A DNA stretch of 64,000 nucleotides from NCBI GenBank assembly GCA_963766375.1, contig CAVXZG010000007.1:1-64000 (forward strand), given 5' to 3'. The translations under genes and the position numbers were made by a program. Below, piece after piece: positions 51,849 through 61,538 of this stretch. The stretch comes from AC-32 sp963766375. Its GTDB lineage: Bacteria; Actinomycetota; Thermoleophilia; Gaiellales; Gaiellaceae. The notes below the pieces were generated by a model. It made no database searches and was not told where the DNA came from. It was given only the letters and a program-made list of their open reading frames with translations. How positions within the stretch are numbered: position 1 is the stretch's first letter; each line of letters begins with the position of its first letter.

Positions 51849-52129
51849 TCGGGCGAGGAGCCGCGCATCTCGTCGGCGGCCGCTCGACCGCGCTCGTGCA
51901 CGGCCTTGCGCCGGTCCTCGACCTCTGCCGGCTCAGGCACCTCGTCCACCGGAGTCTCGGCGGCCTCGAACTCCTCGCGCTCCTCGACGATCGTGCGCGA
52001 CTCGTCGAGCTTGCGCCGCAACTCCTCCGCGCGCGGGTCTTCGGCGGGTGCCGGGACGCGCCGCAGCTTCCGGTAGACGGCGACCCCAGCCCCGGCGGCA
52101 CCGGCCAGCCAGGCGATCCGGGCTCTCAT
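51845..52129 (-). CDS. Small conserved protein with N-terminal membrane helix
   Basis: 94 residues. ARIAWLAGAAGAGVAVYRKL forms one membrane segment, followed by a charged, helical tail (DPRAEELRRKLDESRTIVEEREEFEAAETP...) likely cytoplasmic and coiled-coil. The longer frame to 52168 has no better start. It is convergent with the amidase (overlap of 4 bases) and divergent from the rpsF operon. The function is unknown; the pattern recalls small uncharacterised actinobacterial proteins. Confidence 0.6.
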   Translation of the reverse strand: MRARIAWLAGAAGAGVAVYRKLRRVPAPAEDPRAEELRRKLDESRTIVEEREEFEAAETPVDEVPEPAEVEDRRKAVHERGRAAADEMRGSSPD

Positions 52130-52140
52130 GAGGCCGATGC

Positions 52141-52240
52141 TACACTGGCGCCCTTCCTGCCACGCCATCGCGCCGTTCGCTCCCGAGCGGCGCCTGCCGG
52201 CGAGGCCGACTCAGACCGAAGGAAGGGAGGACTCGGGAGC
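52141..52240 (+). promoter_or_regulatory. Promoter and leader of the rpsF operon
   Basis: A TACACT -10 box (52141-52146) implies a leader of about 90 bases. It can form a 10-bp stem GCGCCGTTCG/CGAGCGGCGC (52170-52193) with loop CTCC. S6:S18-binding leaders regulate rpsF operons in many bacteria, so this hairpin is a candidate; I cannot confirm the consensus by eye. Confidence 0.4.
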
Positions 52241-52639
52241 GTGACCGACTACGAGATTTTGCTCATGCTCGATCCTGAGCTGCCGGATGAGCGCCAGACC
52301 GAGATCGTCACCCGCTCGCGCGAGGCAATCGAGCGCGACGGCGGGCGCTTTGACGCGCACGAGCCCTGGGGCCGGCGGCGCCTCGCCTACGAGATCGACC
52401 ACAAGGGCGAGGGCTCCTACCACCTCCTGACCTTCGCGGCCGAGCCCGCGACGCTCGCGGAGATCTCCCGCGTCCTGAAGATCACCGACGGCGTCATGCG
52501 CCACATGGCCGTGCGCCGAGTGGTCGGCGCCTCGACCCGCCCGCCCGAGCCTGCTCCTCAAGAGCCAGTAGCGGTGGCCGCTGTCGCGAGTCAGGATTCC
52601 GAGACCGAGATGACCGAGACCGAGACCGAAAGCGCCTGA
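52241..52639 (+). CDS. rpsF: 30S ribosomal protein S6
   Basis: 132 residues. TDYEILLMLDPELPDERQTEIV, GRRRLAYEIDHKGEGSYHLLTF and DGVMRHMAVRR are the conserved S6 segments. The C-terminal tail (about 105-132) is acidic with a Thr-Glu repeat. GTG start at 52241 after GGAAGGGAGG. It is the first gene of rpsF-ssb-rpsR-rplI, the classical order. Confidence 0.95.
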   Translation: MTDYEILLMLDPELPDERQTEIVTRSREAIERDGGRFDAHEPWGRRRLAYEIDHKGEGSYHLLTFAAEPATLAEISRVLKITDGVMRHMAVRRVVGASTRPPEPAPQEPVAVAAVASQDSETEMTETETESA

Positions 52640-52653
52640 GAGGAGAGGGAGGA

Positions 52654-53091
52654 ATGGCCAACATCAACCGCGTCGTCCTCGTCGGCAACCTGACCAAGGA
52701 TCCCGAGCTTCGACACACACCCAGCGGCACGGCCGTCTGCAAGCTGCGCCTGGCCGTGAACACGCGCCAGAAGGACGGCGCCACCGGCGAGTGGGGCGAC
52801 AAGCCGAACTACTTCGACGTCACCGTCTGGGGCAACCAGGGCGAGAGCTGCGCGCAGTACCTCGCGAAGGGCCGCCCCGTCGGGGTGGACGGCCGACTCG
52901 ACTGGCGCGAGTGGGATGCCCAGGACGGCACCAAGCGCCAGGCCGTCGAGATCATCGCCGACAGCGTCCAGTTCCTGGGCGGTCGCCCCGAGGGCGCCGA
53001 GGGCGCGCAGCCGCAGTTCGTCCCCAGCGGCGCCACCGCCGAGAACGCCGACTTCGGCACCGCCGCGGCCGACGACGACATCCCCTTCTGA
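52654..53091 (+). CDS. ssb: Single-stranded DNA-binding protein
   Basis: 145 residues: OB fold (INRVVLVGNLTKDPELRHTPSG, NYFDVTVWGNQGESCAQYLAKG, VEIIADSVQFLG), a short linker, and the protein-interaction tail DDDIPF. ATG 52654 preceded by GGAGAGGGAGG. The stop overlaps the rpsR start as TGATG. Confidence 0.95.
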   Translation: MANINRVVLVGNLTKDPELRHTPSGTAVCKLRLAVNTRQKDGATGEWGDKPNYFDVTVWGNQGESCAQYLAKGRPVGVDGRLDWREWDAQDGTKRQAVEIIADSVQFLGGRPEGAEGAQPQFVPSGATAENADFGTAAADDDIPF

Positions 53092-53354
53092 TGGCCCAGC
53101 GAGACCAGCGACAGCAGCGCAAGGGCAGGCCAGCGCCCGGCGGTCCGATCCGGAAACGGAACTGCTACTTCTGCCGCGAGAAGATCACCGAAGTGGACTA
53201 CAAGAACGCGAACCAGCTTCGTCGCTACGTCTCCGAGAAGGGGAAGATCCGCTCGCGGCGGATCACCGGCGCCTGCCGGCGCCACCAGCGGCAGGTCGCT
53301 CTCGCGGTCAAGCGGGCGCGCGAGATGGCGCTGCTCCCCTACTCCACCGGCTAG
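53091..53354 (+). CDS. rpsR: 30S ribosomal protein S18
   Basis: 87 residues. The basic N-terminus precedes NCYFCREKITEVDYKNANQLRRYVSEKGKIRSRRITGACRRHQRQV, the S18 core. CxxC plus a later Cys suggests a zinc-binding (C+) version. ATG at 53091 overlaps the ssb stop. S18 pairs with S6 in the small-subunit platform. Confidence 0.95.
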   Translation: MAQRDQRQQRKGRPAPGGPIRKRNCYFCREKITEVDYKNANQLRRYVSEKGKIRSRRITGACRRHQRQVALAVKRAREMALLPYSTG

Positions 53355-53357
53355 GCA

Positions 53358-54062
53358 ATGCAGGTCATCCTCCGACAGGACGTCGAGAAGATCGGGCTGC
53401 GCGGCGAGGTCGTGGACGTCGCCGCCGGCTACGCGCGCAACTACCTGCTGCCGCGGAAGCTCGCCGAGACGGCCACGCCGGCCAAGGTCGCCGAGCTGCG
53501 CAAGCACGAGGAGAAACGCGCTCGGCACGAGGCTCAGAGCTTCGAGCAGGGGCAGGAGATCGCGCAGAAGGTCGAAGGCGCAGAGCTGCGCTTCGACGTC
53601 CCCGCGGGGGAGACCGGCACGCTCTTCGGCTCGGTCACTGCGACCGACATCGCCGAGCAGCTCTGGGAGTCGCAGCGCGTGCGCGTCGACCGGCGCAAGC
53701 TCGACCTGCCCGAGTCGATCAAGCGGATCGGCCGCTACCAGATCCTGGTCGAGCTCTTCCCCGACGTGACCGCCACGCTGAAGGTCGCGGTCGTGCCCGA
53801 GGGCGGCGAGCTGCCCCCGCAGGAGGAGCTCGACGCGATCGCCGCGGCCGAGGCCGAGGCGGAGGCCGCCGCGCAGGCAGAGGCCGAGGCGCAGCACCAG
53901 GAGGCCGAAGCCGAGATCGAAGCGGTCGTGGCGGAGGACGAAGCTGAGGCAGAGGCGGCCGGCGACGGCGAGGTCGAGCCGACGGCCGAGGCGGAGGCCG
54001 AGCAGGTGCCCGCGGACGCATTCGACCGGGCGCCCGACGCCGCCGATCCCGCGCGGGAGTAA
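53358..54062 (+). CDS. rplI: 50S ribosomal protein L9 with a long acidic C-terminal extension
   Basis: 234 residues, whereas L9 is usually about 150. Residues 1-150 are standard (MQVILRQDVEKIGLRGEVVDV, GYARNYLLPRKLA, then the C-terminal L9 domain ending DVTATLKVAVVP). Residues about 150-234 are Ala/Glu-rich (EAEAEAAAQAEAEAQHQEAE...), probably helical or disordered. The extension is in the same frame without any break, with codon use like the rest of the gene. Confidence 0.94.
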   Translation: MQVILRQDVEKIGLRGEVVDVAAGYARNYLLPRKLAETATPAKVAELRKHEEKRARHEAQSFEQGQEIAQKVEGAELRFDVPAGETGTLFGSVTATDIAEQLWESQRVRVDRRKLDLPESIKRIGRYQILVELFPDVTATLKVAVVPEGGELPPQEELDAIAAAEAEAEAAAQAEAEAQHQEAEAEIEAVVAEDEAEAEAAGDGEVEPTAEAEAEQVPADAFDRAPDAADPARE

Positions 54063-54077
54063 CGAAAGCGCACAGCC

Positions 54078-54106
54078 TTCTCCACAGGTTGCCCCCGGCC
54101 TGTGGA
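54078..54106. promoter_or_regulatory. Inverted repeat with DnaA-box-like end, upstream of dnaB
   Basis: TCCACAGG (54081-54088) and CCTGTGGA (54099-54106) form an 8-bp dyad; TTCTCCACA (54078-54086) differs from the DnaA box at one position. It lies in the 221-base gap between rplI and dnaB, which shows no gene. It could be a DnaA site or the rplI terminator stem. Confidence 0.35.
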
Positions 54107-54283
54107 ATTCCCTAGGAACTTCCCGCTCCGAGCGACAAAACTGCCCACAGGCGTCGTCCGGGGGTCGTGGAAACATGCGTTCCCTTATGCCTGCAAACCT
54201 CGCAGATCCGGCTTCCCGAGGCCTGTCGAAAGGTGGATCGTCCAGACCTACCGCGACCGCCTCAGGAGTGCTTTCGTAGCCGG

Positions 54284-55636
<1,353 letters not shown>

Positions 55637-55681
55637 GAGCCGCAGTGCAAAAGCGTTCCCATCTGTCGACCGTCATTTCAG

Positions 55682-55710
55682 AGCGCGGACGGGCAAAGCC
55701 CGCCCGCGCT
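55682..55710 (+). terminator. Terminator-like hairpin after dnaB
   Basis: AGCGCGGACGGGC and GCCCGCCCGCGCT form a 13-bp stem with one mismatch around AAA, 45 bases after the dnaB stop. Confidence 0.55.
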
Positions 55711-55732
55711 GACAACGCGCGCAAGCGGCCTG

Positions 55733-55960
55733 ATGTACGAGCAAACCGTCGTCCTCCTCGCTCGCACAACCGCCTTCACGGTCGTCTGCCAGGCCTGTGC
55801 GGAGCTCGATGAGCGCGGAGAGTACGCCGGCCAGACGGCGCAGGGCCTGTTGCGCCTCGAGCACGACCTCGGCTGGACGGCGTGCCCGCGCGGCCATCGC
55901 ATCCGCGTGATCCGCGCCGGCGCCCCGGTTGCCGCCGAAGCGACGTCACCGCTCTGGTAG
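55733..55960 (+). CDS. Small conserved protein with cysteine pair, function unknown
   Basis: 75 residues: MYEQTVVLLARTTAFTVVCQACAELDERGEYAG then LLRLEHDLGWTACPRGHRIRVIRAG. CQAC and a later Cys-Pro-x-Gly-His suggest a small metal-binding knuckle. Codon use is as in neighbours. It sits between dnaB and purA on the plus strand, 26 bases before purA. No family name recognised. Confidence 0.6.
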   Translation: MYEQTVVLLARTTAFTVVCQACAELDERGEYAGQTAQGLLRLEHDLGWTACPRGHRIRVIRAGAPVAAEATSPLW

Positions 55961-55986
55961 CCGCGTCTTAGTTCAAACTCCGGCAC

Positions 55987-57285
55987 GTGCCTGCCACCGT
56001 GATCGTGGGCGCGCAGTGGGGCGACGAGGGGAAGGGCAAGATCGTCGACCTGCTCGCCCAGCATTCCGACCTCGTCTGCCGCTACCAGGGCGGGCCGAAC
56101 GCGGGGCACACGATCGTGGTCGAGGGCGAGAAGTTCAAGTTCCACCACATGCCCTCCGGGATCCTGCATGGCAAGGAGTGCATCCTCGGCGCGGGCTGCG
56201 TGATCGACCCCGAGGTCTTCGTGCGCGAGCTCGACGATCTGGAGGCGCGCGGCCTCTCGACGGAGGTGGTGCGGCTCTCCGGCGAGGCGCACCTGATCAT
56301 GCCGTGGCACGTGGCGATCGACCAGGGAACCGAGCGGCGGCTCGGCAACCTGCAGATCGGCACGACCAAGCGCGGCATCGGGCCGGCCTACGCGGACAAG
56401 GCTTCGCGGCTCGGGATCCGCGTCCAGGACCTGCTCGACCCGAAGATCCTGCGCCAGAAGATCGAGGTCGCGCTCGCCGAGAAGAACGTCTGGCTCGAGC
56501 GCGTCTACGGCGCCGAGCCGCTCGAGCTGGAGGAGCTGGCCGAGCGCTACGAGAGCTTCGCGCAGCGGCTGCGGCCCTACGTCGCCGACACCTCGCTGCT
56601 CGTCGACCGTGCCCTGCGCGACGGCAAGTTCGTCCTGCTCGAAGGCGCGCAGGGGACGCTGCTCGACCTCGACCACGGCACCTACCCGTTCGTGACCTCC
56701 TCGGGCACCGTCGCCGGCGCGGCGGCGGTGGGCATCGGAATCGGGCCGAACCGGATCGACTCGATCATCGGCGTTGCGAAGGCCTACCTCACGCGCGTCG
56801 GCGAGGGGCCGTTCCCGACGGAGATCGCGGGACCCGACCAGGCGCGCATGCGCGATCTCGGCGCCGAGTTCGGGACGACGACCGGGCGCGAGCGGCGCTG
56901 CGGCTGGCTCGACCTCGTGGCGCTGCGCTACGCCGTTCGCCTGAACGGGATCACCTCGCTGGCGCTGACGAAGCTCGACGTCCTCTCGGCGTTCGGCGAG
57001 CTGCCGGTCTGCGTGCGCTACCGGCTGCGCGACGGGACCGAGACGCCGGACTTCCCGGCGCACCAGAGCGACTTCCACCACTGCCAGCCGGTCTACGAAT
57101 CGCTGCCCGGCTGGGAGCAGCCGCTCGACGAGATCACCGAGCTCGGCTCGCTGCCGGCCAACGCACGCCGCTACGTCGAGTTCGTCGAGCGCGAGCTGGA
57201 GGTGACGGTGTCGCTCGTCGGAACGGGCGCCGAGCGGGAGCGCGTGCTCGCCCCGGGGCCGCTCGAGGCGCTGGCCAGGCCCTAA
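55987..57285 (+). CDS. purA: Adenylosuccinate synthetase
   Basis: 432 residues. GTP-dependent first step from IMP to AMP. GAQWGDEGKGKIVDLL (residues 8-23) carries the catalytic Asp and P-loop, GGPNAGHTI holds the catalytic His, and QGTLLDLDHGTYPFVTSS and TTTGRERRCGWLD are conserved. GTG start at 55987. Full length; no break. Confidence 0.97.
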   Translation: MPATVIVGAQWGDEGKGKIVDLLAQHSDLVCRYQGGPNAGHTIVVEGEKFKFHHMPSGILHGKECILGAGCVIDPEVFVRELDDLEARGLSTEVVRLSGEAHLIMPWHVAIDQGTERRLGNLQIGTTKRGIGPAYADKASRLGIRVQDLLDPKILRQKIEVALAEKNVWLERVYGAEPLELEELAERYESFAQRLRPYVADTSLLVDRALRDGKFVLLEGAQGTLLDLDHGTYPFVTSSGTVAGAAAVGIGIGPNRIDSIIGVAKAYLTRVGEGPFPTEIAGPDQARMRDLGAEFGTTTGRERRCGWLDLVALRYAVRLNGITSLALTKLDVLSAFGELPVCVRYRLRDGTETPDFPAHQSDFHHCQPVYESLPGWEQPLDEITELGSLPANARRYVEFVERELEVTVSLVGTGAERERVLAPGPLEALARP

Positions 57286-57305
57286 GCTCGCGCCGACGCC
57301 CGCAG

Positions 57306-57311
57306 TAGACT
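57306..57311 (+). promoter_or_regulatory. TAGACT -10 box of purD
   Basis: TAGACT lies 7 bases before the purD GTG (57319) with no ribosome site: a leaderless promoter in the purA-purD gap. Confidence 0.55.
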
Positions 57312-57318
57312 CGCCGCC

Positions 57319-58542
57319 GTGAAGGTGCTCATCGTGGGTTCCGGTGGACGCGAGCACGCCCTCGCGTGGAAGCTGAGCCAGAGCCCGGCTCTCGAAGCCC
57401 TCCACGCGGCCCCCGGGAACCCCGGAATGGCGGGCCTTGGCGAGTGCCATCCCGTGAGGGCCGAGGATGGCGAGGGTCTGATTTCGCTGTGCCGCGAGCT
57501 GGACATCGAGCTGGTCGTCGTCGGGCCGGAGGCGCCACTCGTCGTCGGGCTTGTCGACACGCTTCGCCGGGCCGGAATCGCAGTGTTCGGGCCAACGGCC
57601 GCCGCCGCCCGCATCGAGGGCTCGAAGGGCTTCGCGAAAGAGGTGCTCGAGGCCGCCGGCGTGCCGACCGCCGCCCGGCTCGCCGTCGCGCGTCCGCCGT
57701 GCGTCGTGAAGGCGGACGGCCTCGCGGCCGGTAAGGGCGTCTTCGTCTGTCTCACGCAGGACGAGCTGGATGCCGGTCTCCGCGGGGCCGCGGCGCTCGG
57801 GGGCGACGTCGTGATCGAGGAGCTGCTCGAGGGCGAGGAGGTCTCGCTCTTCGCGGTGACCGACGGCACCACTGCCGTTGCGCTCGCGCCCGCACAGGAC
57901 TTCAAGCGCATCGGCGAGCGGGATACAGGGCCGAACACGGGCGGCATGGGCTCGTACTCCCCCGTGCCCGGGCTCGGGGAGCCGGAGGTCGAGGAGCTGC
58001 TCGAGACCGTGCACCGCCCCGTCCTGGCGGAGCTGGCCCAGCGGGGCTCTCCGTTCTCGGGTCTGCTCTACGCCGGCTTGATGCTCACCGACGACGGCCC
58101 TCGCGTGCTCGAGTTCAACTGCCGCTTCGGCGACCCGGAGACGCAGTCGATCCTGCCGCGGGTCGAGGGTGACCTGCTCGGGGCGCTCTGGGGCGCCGCG
58201 ACCGGCGAGCTCAGCTCGGACCTGAGCATCGGCGAGGGCGCCGCGGTCACGGTCGTGCTTGCCAGCGGTGACTATCCGGAGCGTGGCGACCGCGGGACGC
58301 CGATCGAAGGGGTCGAGGAGGCGGAGGCGACCGGCGCGCTCGTGTTCCACGCCGGCACCGCGAAGCAGGGCGGGCGGCTGGTCACCAACGGCGGACGGAT
58401 CCTCGACGTGACCGCTGTCGGGCAGGACCTCGGAGCGGCACGGGCCACGGCCTATGCGGCCGTGAGCCGCATCGGCTTTGCCGGGATGCGGTTCCGGCGA
58501 GACATCGGGCTCACTGCCGCGGAGGGCCATGTCCGCAGCTGA
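57319..58542 (+). CDS. purD: Phosphoribosylamine-glycine ligase
   Basis: 407 residues, ATP-grasp enzyme of the second purine step. MKVLIVGSGGREHALAWKL, GPEAPLVVGLVDTL, VVKADGLAAGKGVFVC, DTGPNTGGMGSYSPVP and EFNCRFGDPETQ are all present. It is somewhat shorter than many family members (about 420-430). Its 3' end overlaps purE by 14 bases, so the two are co-translated. Confidence 0.96.
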   Translation: MKVLIVGSGGREHALAWKLSQSPALEALHAAPGNPGMAGLGECHPVRAEDGEGLISLCRELDIELVVVGPEAPLVVGLVDTLRRAGIAVFGPTAAAARIEGSKGFAKEVLEAAGVPTAARLAVARPPCVVKADGLAAGKGVFVCLTQDELDAGLRGAAALGGDVVIEELLEGEEVSLFAVTDGTTAVALAPAQDFKRIGERDTGPNTGGMGSYSPVPGLGEPEVEELLETVHRPVLAELAQRGSPFSGLLYAGLMLTDDGPRVLEFNCRFGDPETQSILPRVEGDLLGALWGAATGELSSDLSIGEGAAVTVVLASGDYPERGDRGTPIEGVEEAEATGALVFHAGTAKQGGRLVTNGGRILDVTAVGQDLGAARATAYAAVSRIGFAGMRFRRDIGLTAAEGHVRS

Positions 58543-58945
58543 GGGGCCCGTCGTGGGGATCCTGGTCGGCTCCGAGTCGGATTGCGAGCGGATGCAGCCC
58601 GCGCTCGACGAGCTCGACGCACACGGGATCCCATACGAGCTCGAGGTTCGTTCCGCTCACCGGGATCCGGACGCCGTGGCCGAGTATGCGCGCGGCGCGC
58701 GTAAGCGAGGGATCCGAGTGTTGATCGCCGGCGCCGGGCTCGCTGCGGCGCTCCCGGGCGTGGTCGCGGCGCATACCGACCTGCCGGTGATCGGCGTGCC
58801 GCTCCGCTCGCGCATGAGCGTGCTCGACGGGCTCGACGCGCTGCTGTCGATCGTGCAGATGCCGCCGGGCGTGCCGGTCGCGACCGTGGGCGTGGACAAC
58901 GCGAAGAACGCGGCCTCGCTCGCCGCGCGCATCCTGGGCAGCTAG
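58529..58945 (+). CDS. purE: 5-(carboxyamino)imidazole ribonucleotide mutase
   Basis: 138 residues (class I PurE): GILVGSESDCERMQPALDELDAHGI, EVRSAHRDPDAVAEYA with the catalytic Ser-Ala-His-Arg, AGAGLAAALPGVVAAHTDLPVIGVPL and VATVGVDNAKNAA. ATG 58529 with GGAGG 4 bases upstream; the longer frame is unlikely. Class I PurE needs PurK, which is not in the window. Confidence 0.93.
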   Translation: MSAAEGPVVGILVGSESDCERMQPALDELDAHGIPYELEVRSAHRDPDAVAEYARGARKRGIRVLIAGAGLAAALPGVVAAHTDLPVIGVPLRSRMSVLDGLDALLSIVQMPPGVPVATVGVDNAKNAASLAARILGS

Positions 58946-58946
58946 C

Positions 58947-58983
58947 CGGCGGCTCGGCCGGTTGCCTGTCGGCCGCTCCGCCG
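58947..58983 (+). terminator. Hairpin after purE
   Basis: CGGCGG-CT-CGGCCG pairs with CGGCCG-CT-CCGCCG across a 9-base loop, just after the purE stop. The rest of the gap to 59126 holds a promoter for purB. Confidence 0.55.
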
Positions 58984-59113
58984 ACCAGACCCCATCCCTA
59001 ACCCCCACCCACCCGGGGGATCTTCAGGGTGCCTGACGAGGGCGCGCGGGTGTGTGACCGGACCGTGCCGAGGTTGTGAATCTTCGTCCGTGCCTGTCTT
59101 CCTGCGCTGGCTC

Positions 59114-59119
59114 TAGACT
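59114..59119 (+). promoter_or_regulatory. TAGACT -10 box of purB
   Basis: TAGACT lies 7 bases before GTG 59127; the same box and spacing as purD. Confidence 0.6.
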
Positions 59120-59126
59120 CCAGCCG

Positions 59127-60443
59127 GTGATCGCGCGCTACTCCCGACCCGTGATGGCTGGGGTCTGGTCGGACGAAAACAGGCTCGCGCGTTGGCTCGA
59201 CGTCGAGCTCGCCGCGCTCGAAGCCTGGGCCGAGCTGGGCGCGATCCCGGCGGAGGCCGTTGCCGAGATCCGCGCCAGCGCCAAGCCGCCGACACCCGAG
59301 CGCGTAGCGGAGCTGGAGCGCGAGACCCAGCACGACCTCGCCGCCTTCGTGGACGCGGTCGCGCTCGAGCTCGGCCCTGCCGGACGGTGGCTCCACCACG
59401 GTCTGACCTCCTCCGACGTGGTCGATACCGCCCTCGCACTCCAGGTGCGCGAAGCGGGCGCACTCCTGCTCGAGGAGCTCGAGCGCGCACAAGAGGCGGT
59501 CATCTCGCGCGCCCAGCAGCACAAGGACGACATCTCGATCGGGCGCACACACGGCGTCCACGCCGAGCCGACGACCTTCGGGCTCAAGCTCGCCGGCTGG
59601 GCCTTCGAGCTCGATCGCGGCCGGGAGCGGCTCGCGCGGGCGCTCGAAGGGATGCGCGTCGGCAAGCTCTCCGGCGCCGTCGGCACGTACGCTGCGACCG
59701 ACCCGGAGCTGGAGCGCCTCGCCTGCGAACGGCTAGGGCTCGAGCCCGCCCCCGTGTCGACGCAGATTCTTCAGCGCGACCGGCACGCGGACCTGCTCGC
59801 CGCCCTCGCGCTCGTCGCCGCCTCGCTCGAGAAGTTCGCGCTCGAGATCCGCCACCTGGCCCGCACGGAGGTCGCGGAGGTCGCGGAGCCCTTCGGCAAG
59901 GGGCAGAAGGGCTCCTCGGCGATGCCGCACAAGCGCAACCCCGTCGTCTCGGAGCGGATCTGCGGGCTGGCGCGCGTGGTGCGGGCAAACGCGCTCGTGG
60001 GGCTCGAGAACGTCGCCCTCTGGCACGAACGGGACATCTCGCACTCCTCGGCCGAGCGGATCGTGATCCCGGACTCGTTCCTCGCGCTCGACTACATGCT
60101 CGACCGCTTCACTTGGCTCGTCGAGGGCCTCGTCGTCCGGCCCGAGCGCATGCTCCGCAACCTCGAGGATGGGCACGGGCTCTTCTTCAGCCAGCGGCTG
60201 CTGCTCGCCCTCGTCGAGTCCGGGCTGCCCAGGGACGACGCCTACCGGCTCGTCCAGCGCCACGCGCTGCGGGCCAACGAAGAGGAGCGGGACTTCCGCG
60301 AGCTCGTGCGCGCCGACGACGAGATCGCGAGCCGCGTCGACCTCGACACGATCTTCGACCTCACCTGGTACACCCGCCATATCGACGCCGCCTTCGAGCG
60401 GCTGGGCGCACTCGCCCGGAAGGAGGAGCCGGTTCATGCCTGA
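59127..60443 (+). CDS. purB: Adenylosuccinate lyase
   Basis: 438 residues. The enzyme splits fumarate from SAICAR and adenylosuccinate. HHGLTSSDVVDTA, GRTHGVHAEPTTFG with the catalytic His, and the flexible-loop signature GSSAMPHKRNP with the catalytic Ser are conserved. GTG 59127 is preferred over an upstream ATG because of the leaderless TAGACT box and family N-terminus (IARYSRPVMAGVWSDE). Its stop overlaps purC by 8 bases. Confidence 0.96.
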   Translation: MIARYSRPVMAGVWSDENRLARWLDVELAALEAWAELGAIPAEAVAEIRASAKPPTPERVAELERETQHDLAAFVDAVALELGPAGRWLHHGLTSSDVVDTALALQVREAGALLLEELERAQEAVISRAQQHKDDISIGRTHGVHAEPTTFGLKLAGWAFELDRGRERLARALEGMRVGKLSGAVGTYAATDPELERLACERLGLEPAPVSTQILQRDRHADLLAALALVAASLEKFALEIRHLARTEVAEVAEPFGKGQKGSSAMPHKRNPVVSERICGLARVVRANALVGLENVALWHERDISHSSAERIVIPDSFLALDYMLDRFTWLVEGLVVRPERMLRNLEDGHGLFFSQRLLLALVESGLPRDDAYRLVQRHALRANEEERDFRELVRADDEIASRVDLDTIFDLTWYTRHIDAAFERLGALARKEEPVHA

Positions 60444-61299
60444 GACCGCCGTCCATGTCGGAAGCGGAAAGGTGCGAGAGCTCTACGAGCTGGAGGACGA
60501 CCGGCTGCTGCTGGTCGCCAGCGACCGGATCTCGACCTTCGACGTCGTTCTCCCGACCGAGATCCCCGACAAGGGCCGCGTCCTGACCGGCCTCTCGGGA
60601 TTCTGGTTCGCGCGCACGCGCGAGCTCGTGCCGAACCACCTCCTTGCGCTTCGGCCCGACGGCCGCTCGACCGAATGCCGGCGGCTCGAGATGCTTCCGA
60701 TCGAATGCGTCGTCCGGGGCTACCTCACCGGCTCGGGCTGGAAGGACTACCGCGCGACCGGCACCGTCTGCGGGCACGTGCTCGCCGAGGGCCTGCGCGA
60801 CTCCGATCAACTCCCCGAGCCGATCTTCACGCCCGCGACCAAGGCGGAGGAAGGTCACGACGAGAACATCGACCGCGAGCGGGCCGCCGAGCTCGTCGGG
60901 CAAGAACGGCTGGACGAGGTCGAGCAGACGGCGATCGCCCTCTACCGCTTCGCCTCGGAGCACGCGGCCGAGCGCGGGATCCTGATCGCCGACACGAAGT
61001 TCGAGTTCGGCCTGGACGGCGAAGGGCGGCTGGTGCTCGGCGACGAGGCGTTCACGCCTGATTCCTCGCGGTTCTGGCCCGCCGACGAGTACGAGGCGGG
61101 ACGCCCGCAGCCCTCCTTCGACAAGCAGTTCGTCCGCGACTACTGCGAGGCGCTCGGCTGGGACAAGACCGACCCCGGCCCCGAGCTGCCGGCGGAGGTC
61201 GTCGCCGGGACCCGCGCGCGCTACGTCGAGGCCTTCGAGAGGCTGACGGGCATCTCCTTCGACGACTACCTCGCCGACCCGCAGGTCGTGCTCCGGTGA
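60436..61299 (+). CDS. purC: SAICAR synthetase
   Basis: 287 residues: GSGKVRELYELEDDRLLLVASDRISTFDVVLPTEIPDKG, IECVVRGYLTGSGWKDY, TKFEFG and DEAFTPDSSRFWP are the ATP- and substrate-binding segments. It belongs to the long (yeast-like) subfamily. ATG 60436 with AGGAGGAG upstream. Coupled to purB upstream and purS downstream. Confidence 0.96.
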   Translation: MPETAVHVGSGKVRELYELEDDRLLLVASDRISTFDVVLPTEIPDKGRVLTGLSGFWFARTRELVPNHLLALRPDGRSTECRRLEMLPIECVVRGYLTGSGWKDYRATGTVCGHVLAEGLRDSDQLPEPIFTPATKAEEGHDENIDRERAAELVGQERLDEVEQTAIALYRFASEHAAERGILIADTKFEFGLDGEGRLVLGDEAFTPDSSRFWPADEYEAGRPQPSFDKQFVRDYCEALGWDKTDPGPELPAEVVAGTRARYVEAFERLTGISFDDYLADPQVVLR

Positions 61300-61538
61300 A
61301 AGCCACGGTGCTGGTCCGCCCGAAGCCGGGCATCCTCGACCCGCAGGGCGAGGCCGTCCAGCGGTCGCTGCAGCAGCTCGGCTTCCCGGTCGAGGAGGCG
61401 CGCGTCGGGCGGGTGGTCGACCTCGAGCTCGACCTCGGCGACGCGGACCGCACCCGGGCCGAGCTGGAGCGGATGTGCGAGCAGCTGCTCGCGAACCCGT
61501 TGATCGAGTCCTACGAGATCAGCGTGTCGAGCGAATGA
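61296..61538 (+). CDS. purS: FGAM synthase subunit PurS
   Basis: 80 residues: KATVLVRPKPGILDPQGEAV and ARVGRVVDLEL are standard. PurS couples PurQ to PurL in the three-part FGAM synthase. GTG 61296 overlaps the purC stop (GTGA). Confidence 0.95.
   Translation: MKATVLVRPKPGILDPQGEAVQRSLQQLGFPVEEARVGRVVDLELDLGDADRTRAELERMCEQLLANPLIESYEISVSSE

Noticed and set aside
55678..58530. 950-residue minus-strand open frame opposite purA and purD
   Set aside because: The plus strand encodes two textbook enzymes; the minus frame has low-complexity Arg/Glu/Leu composition and no motif.
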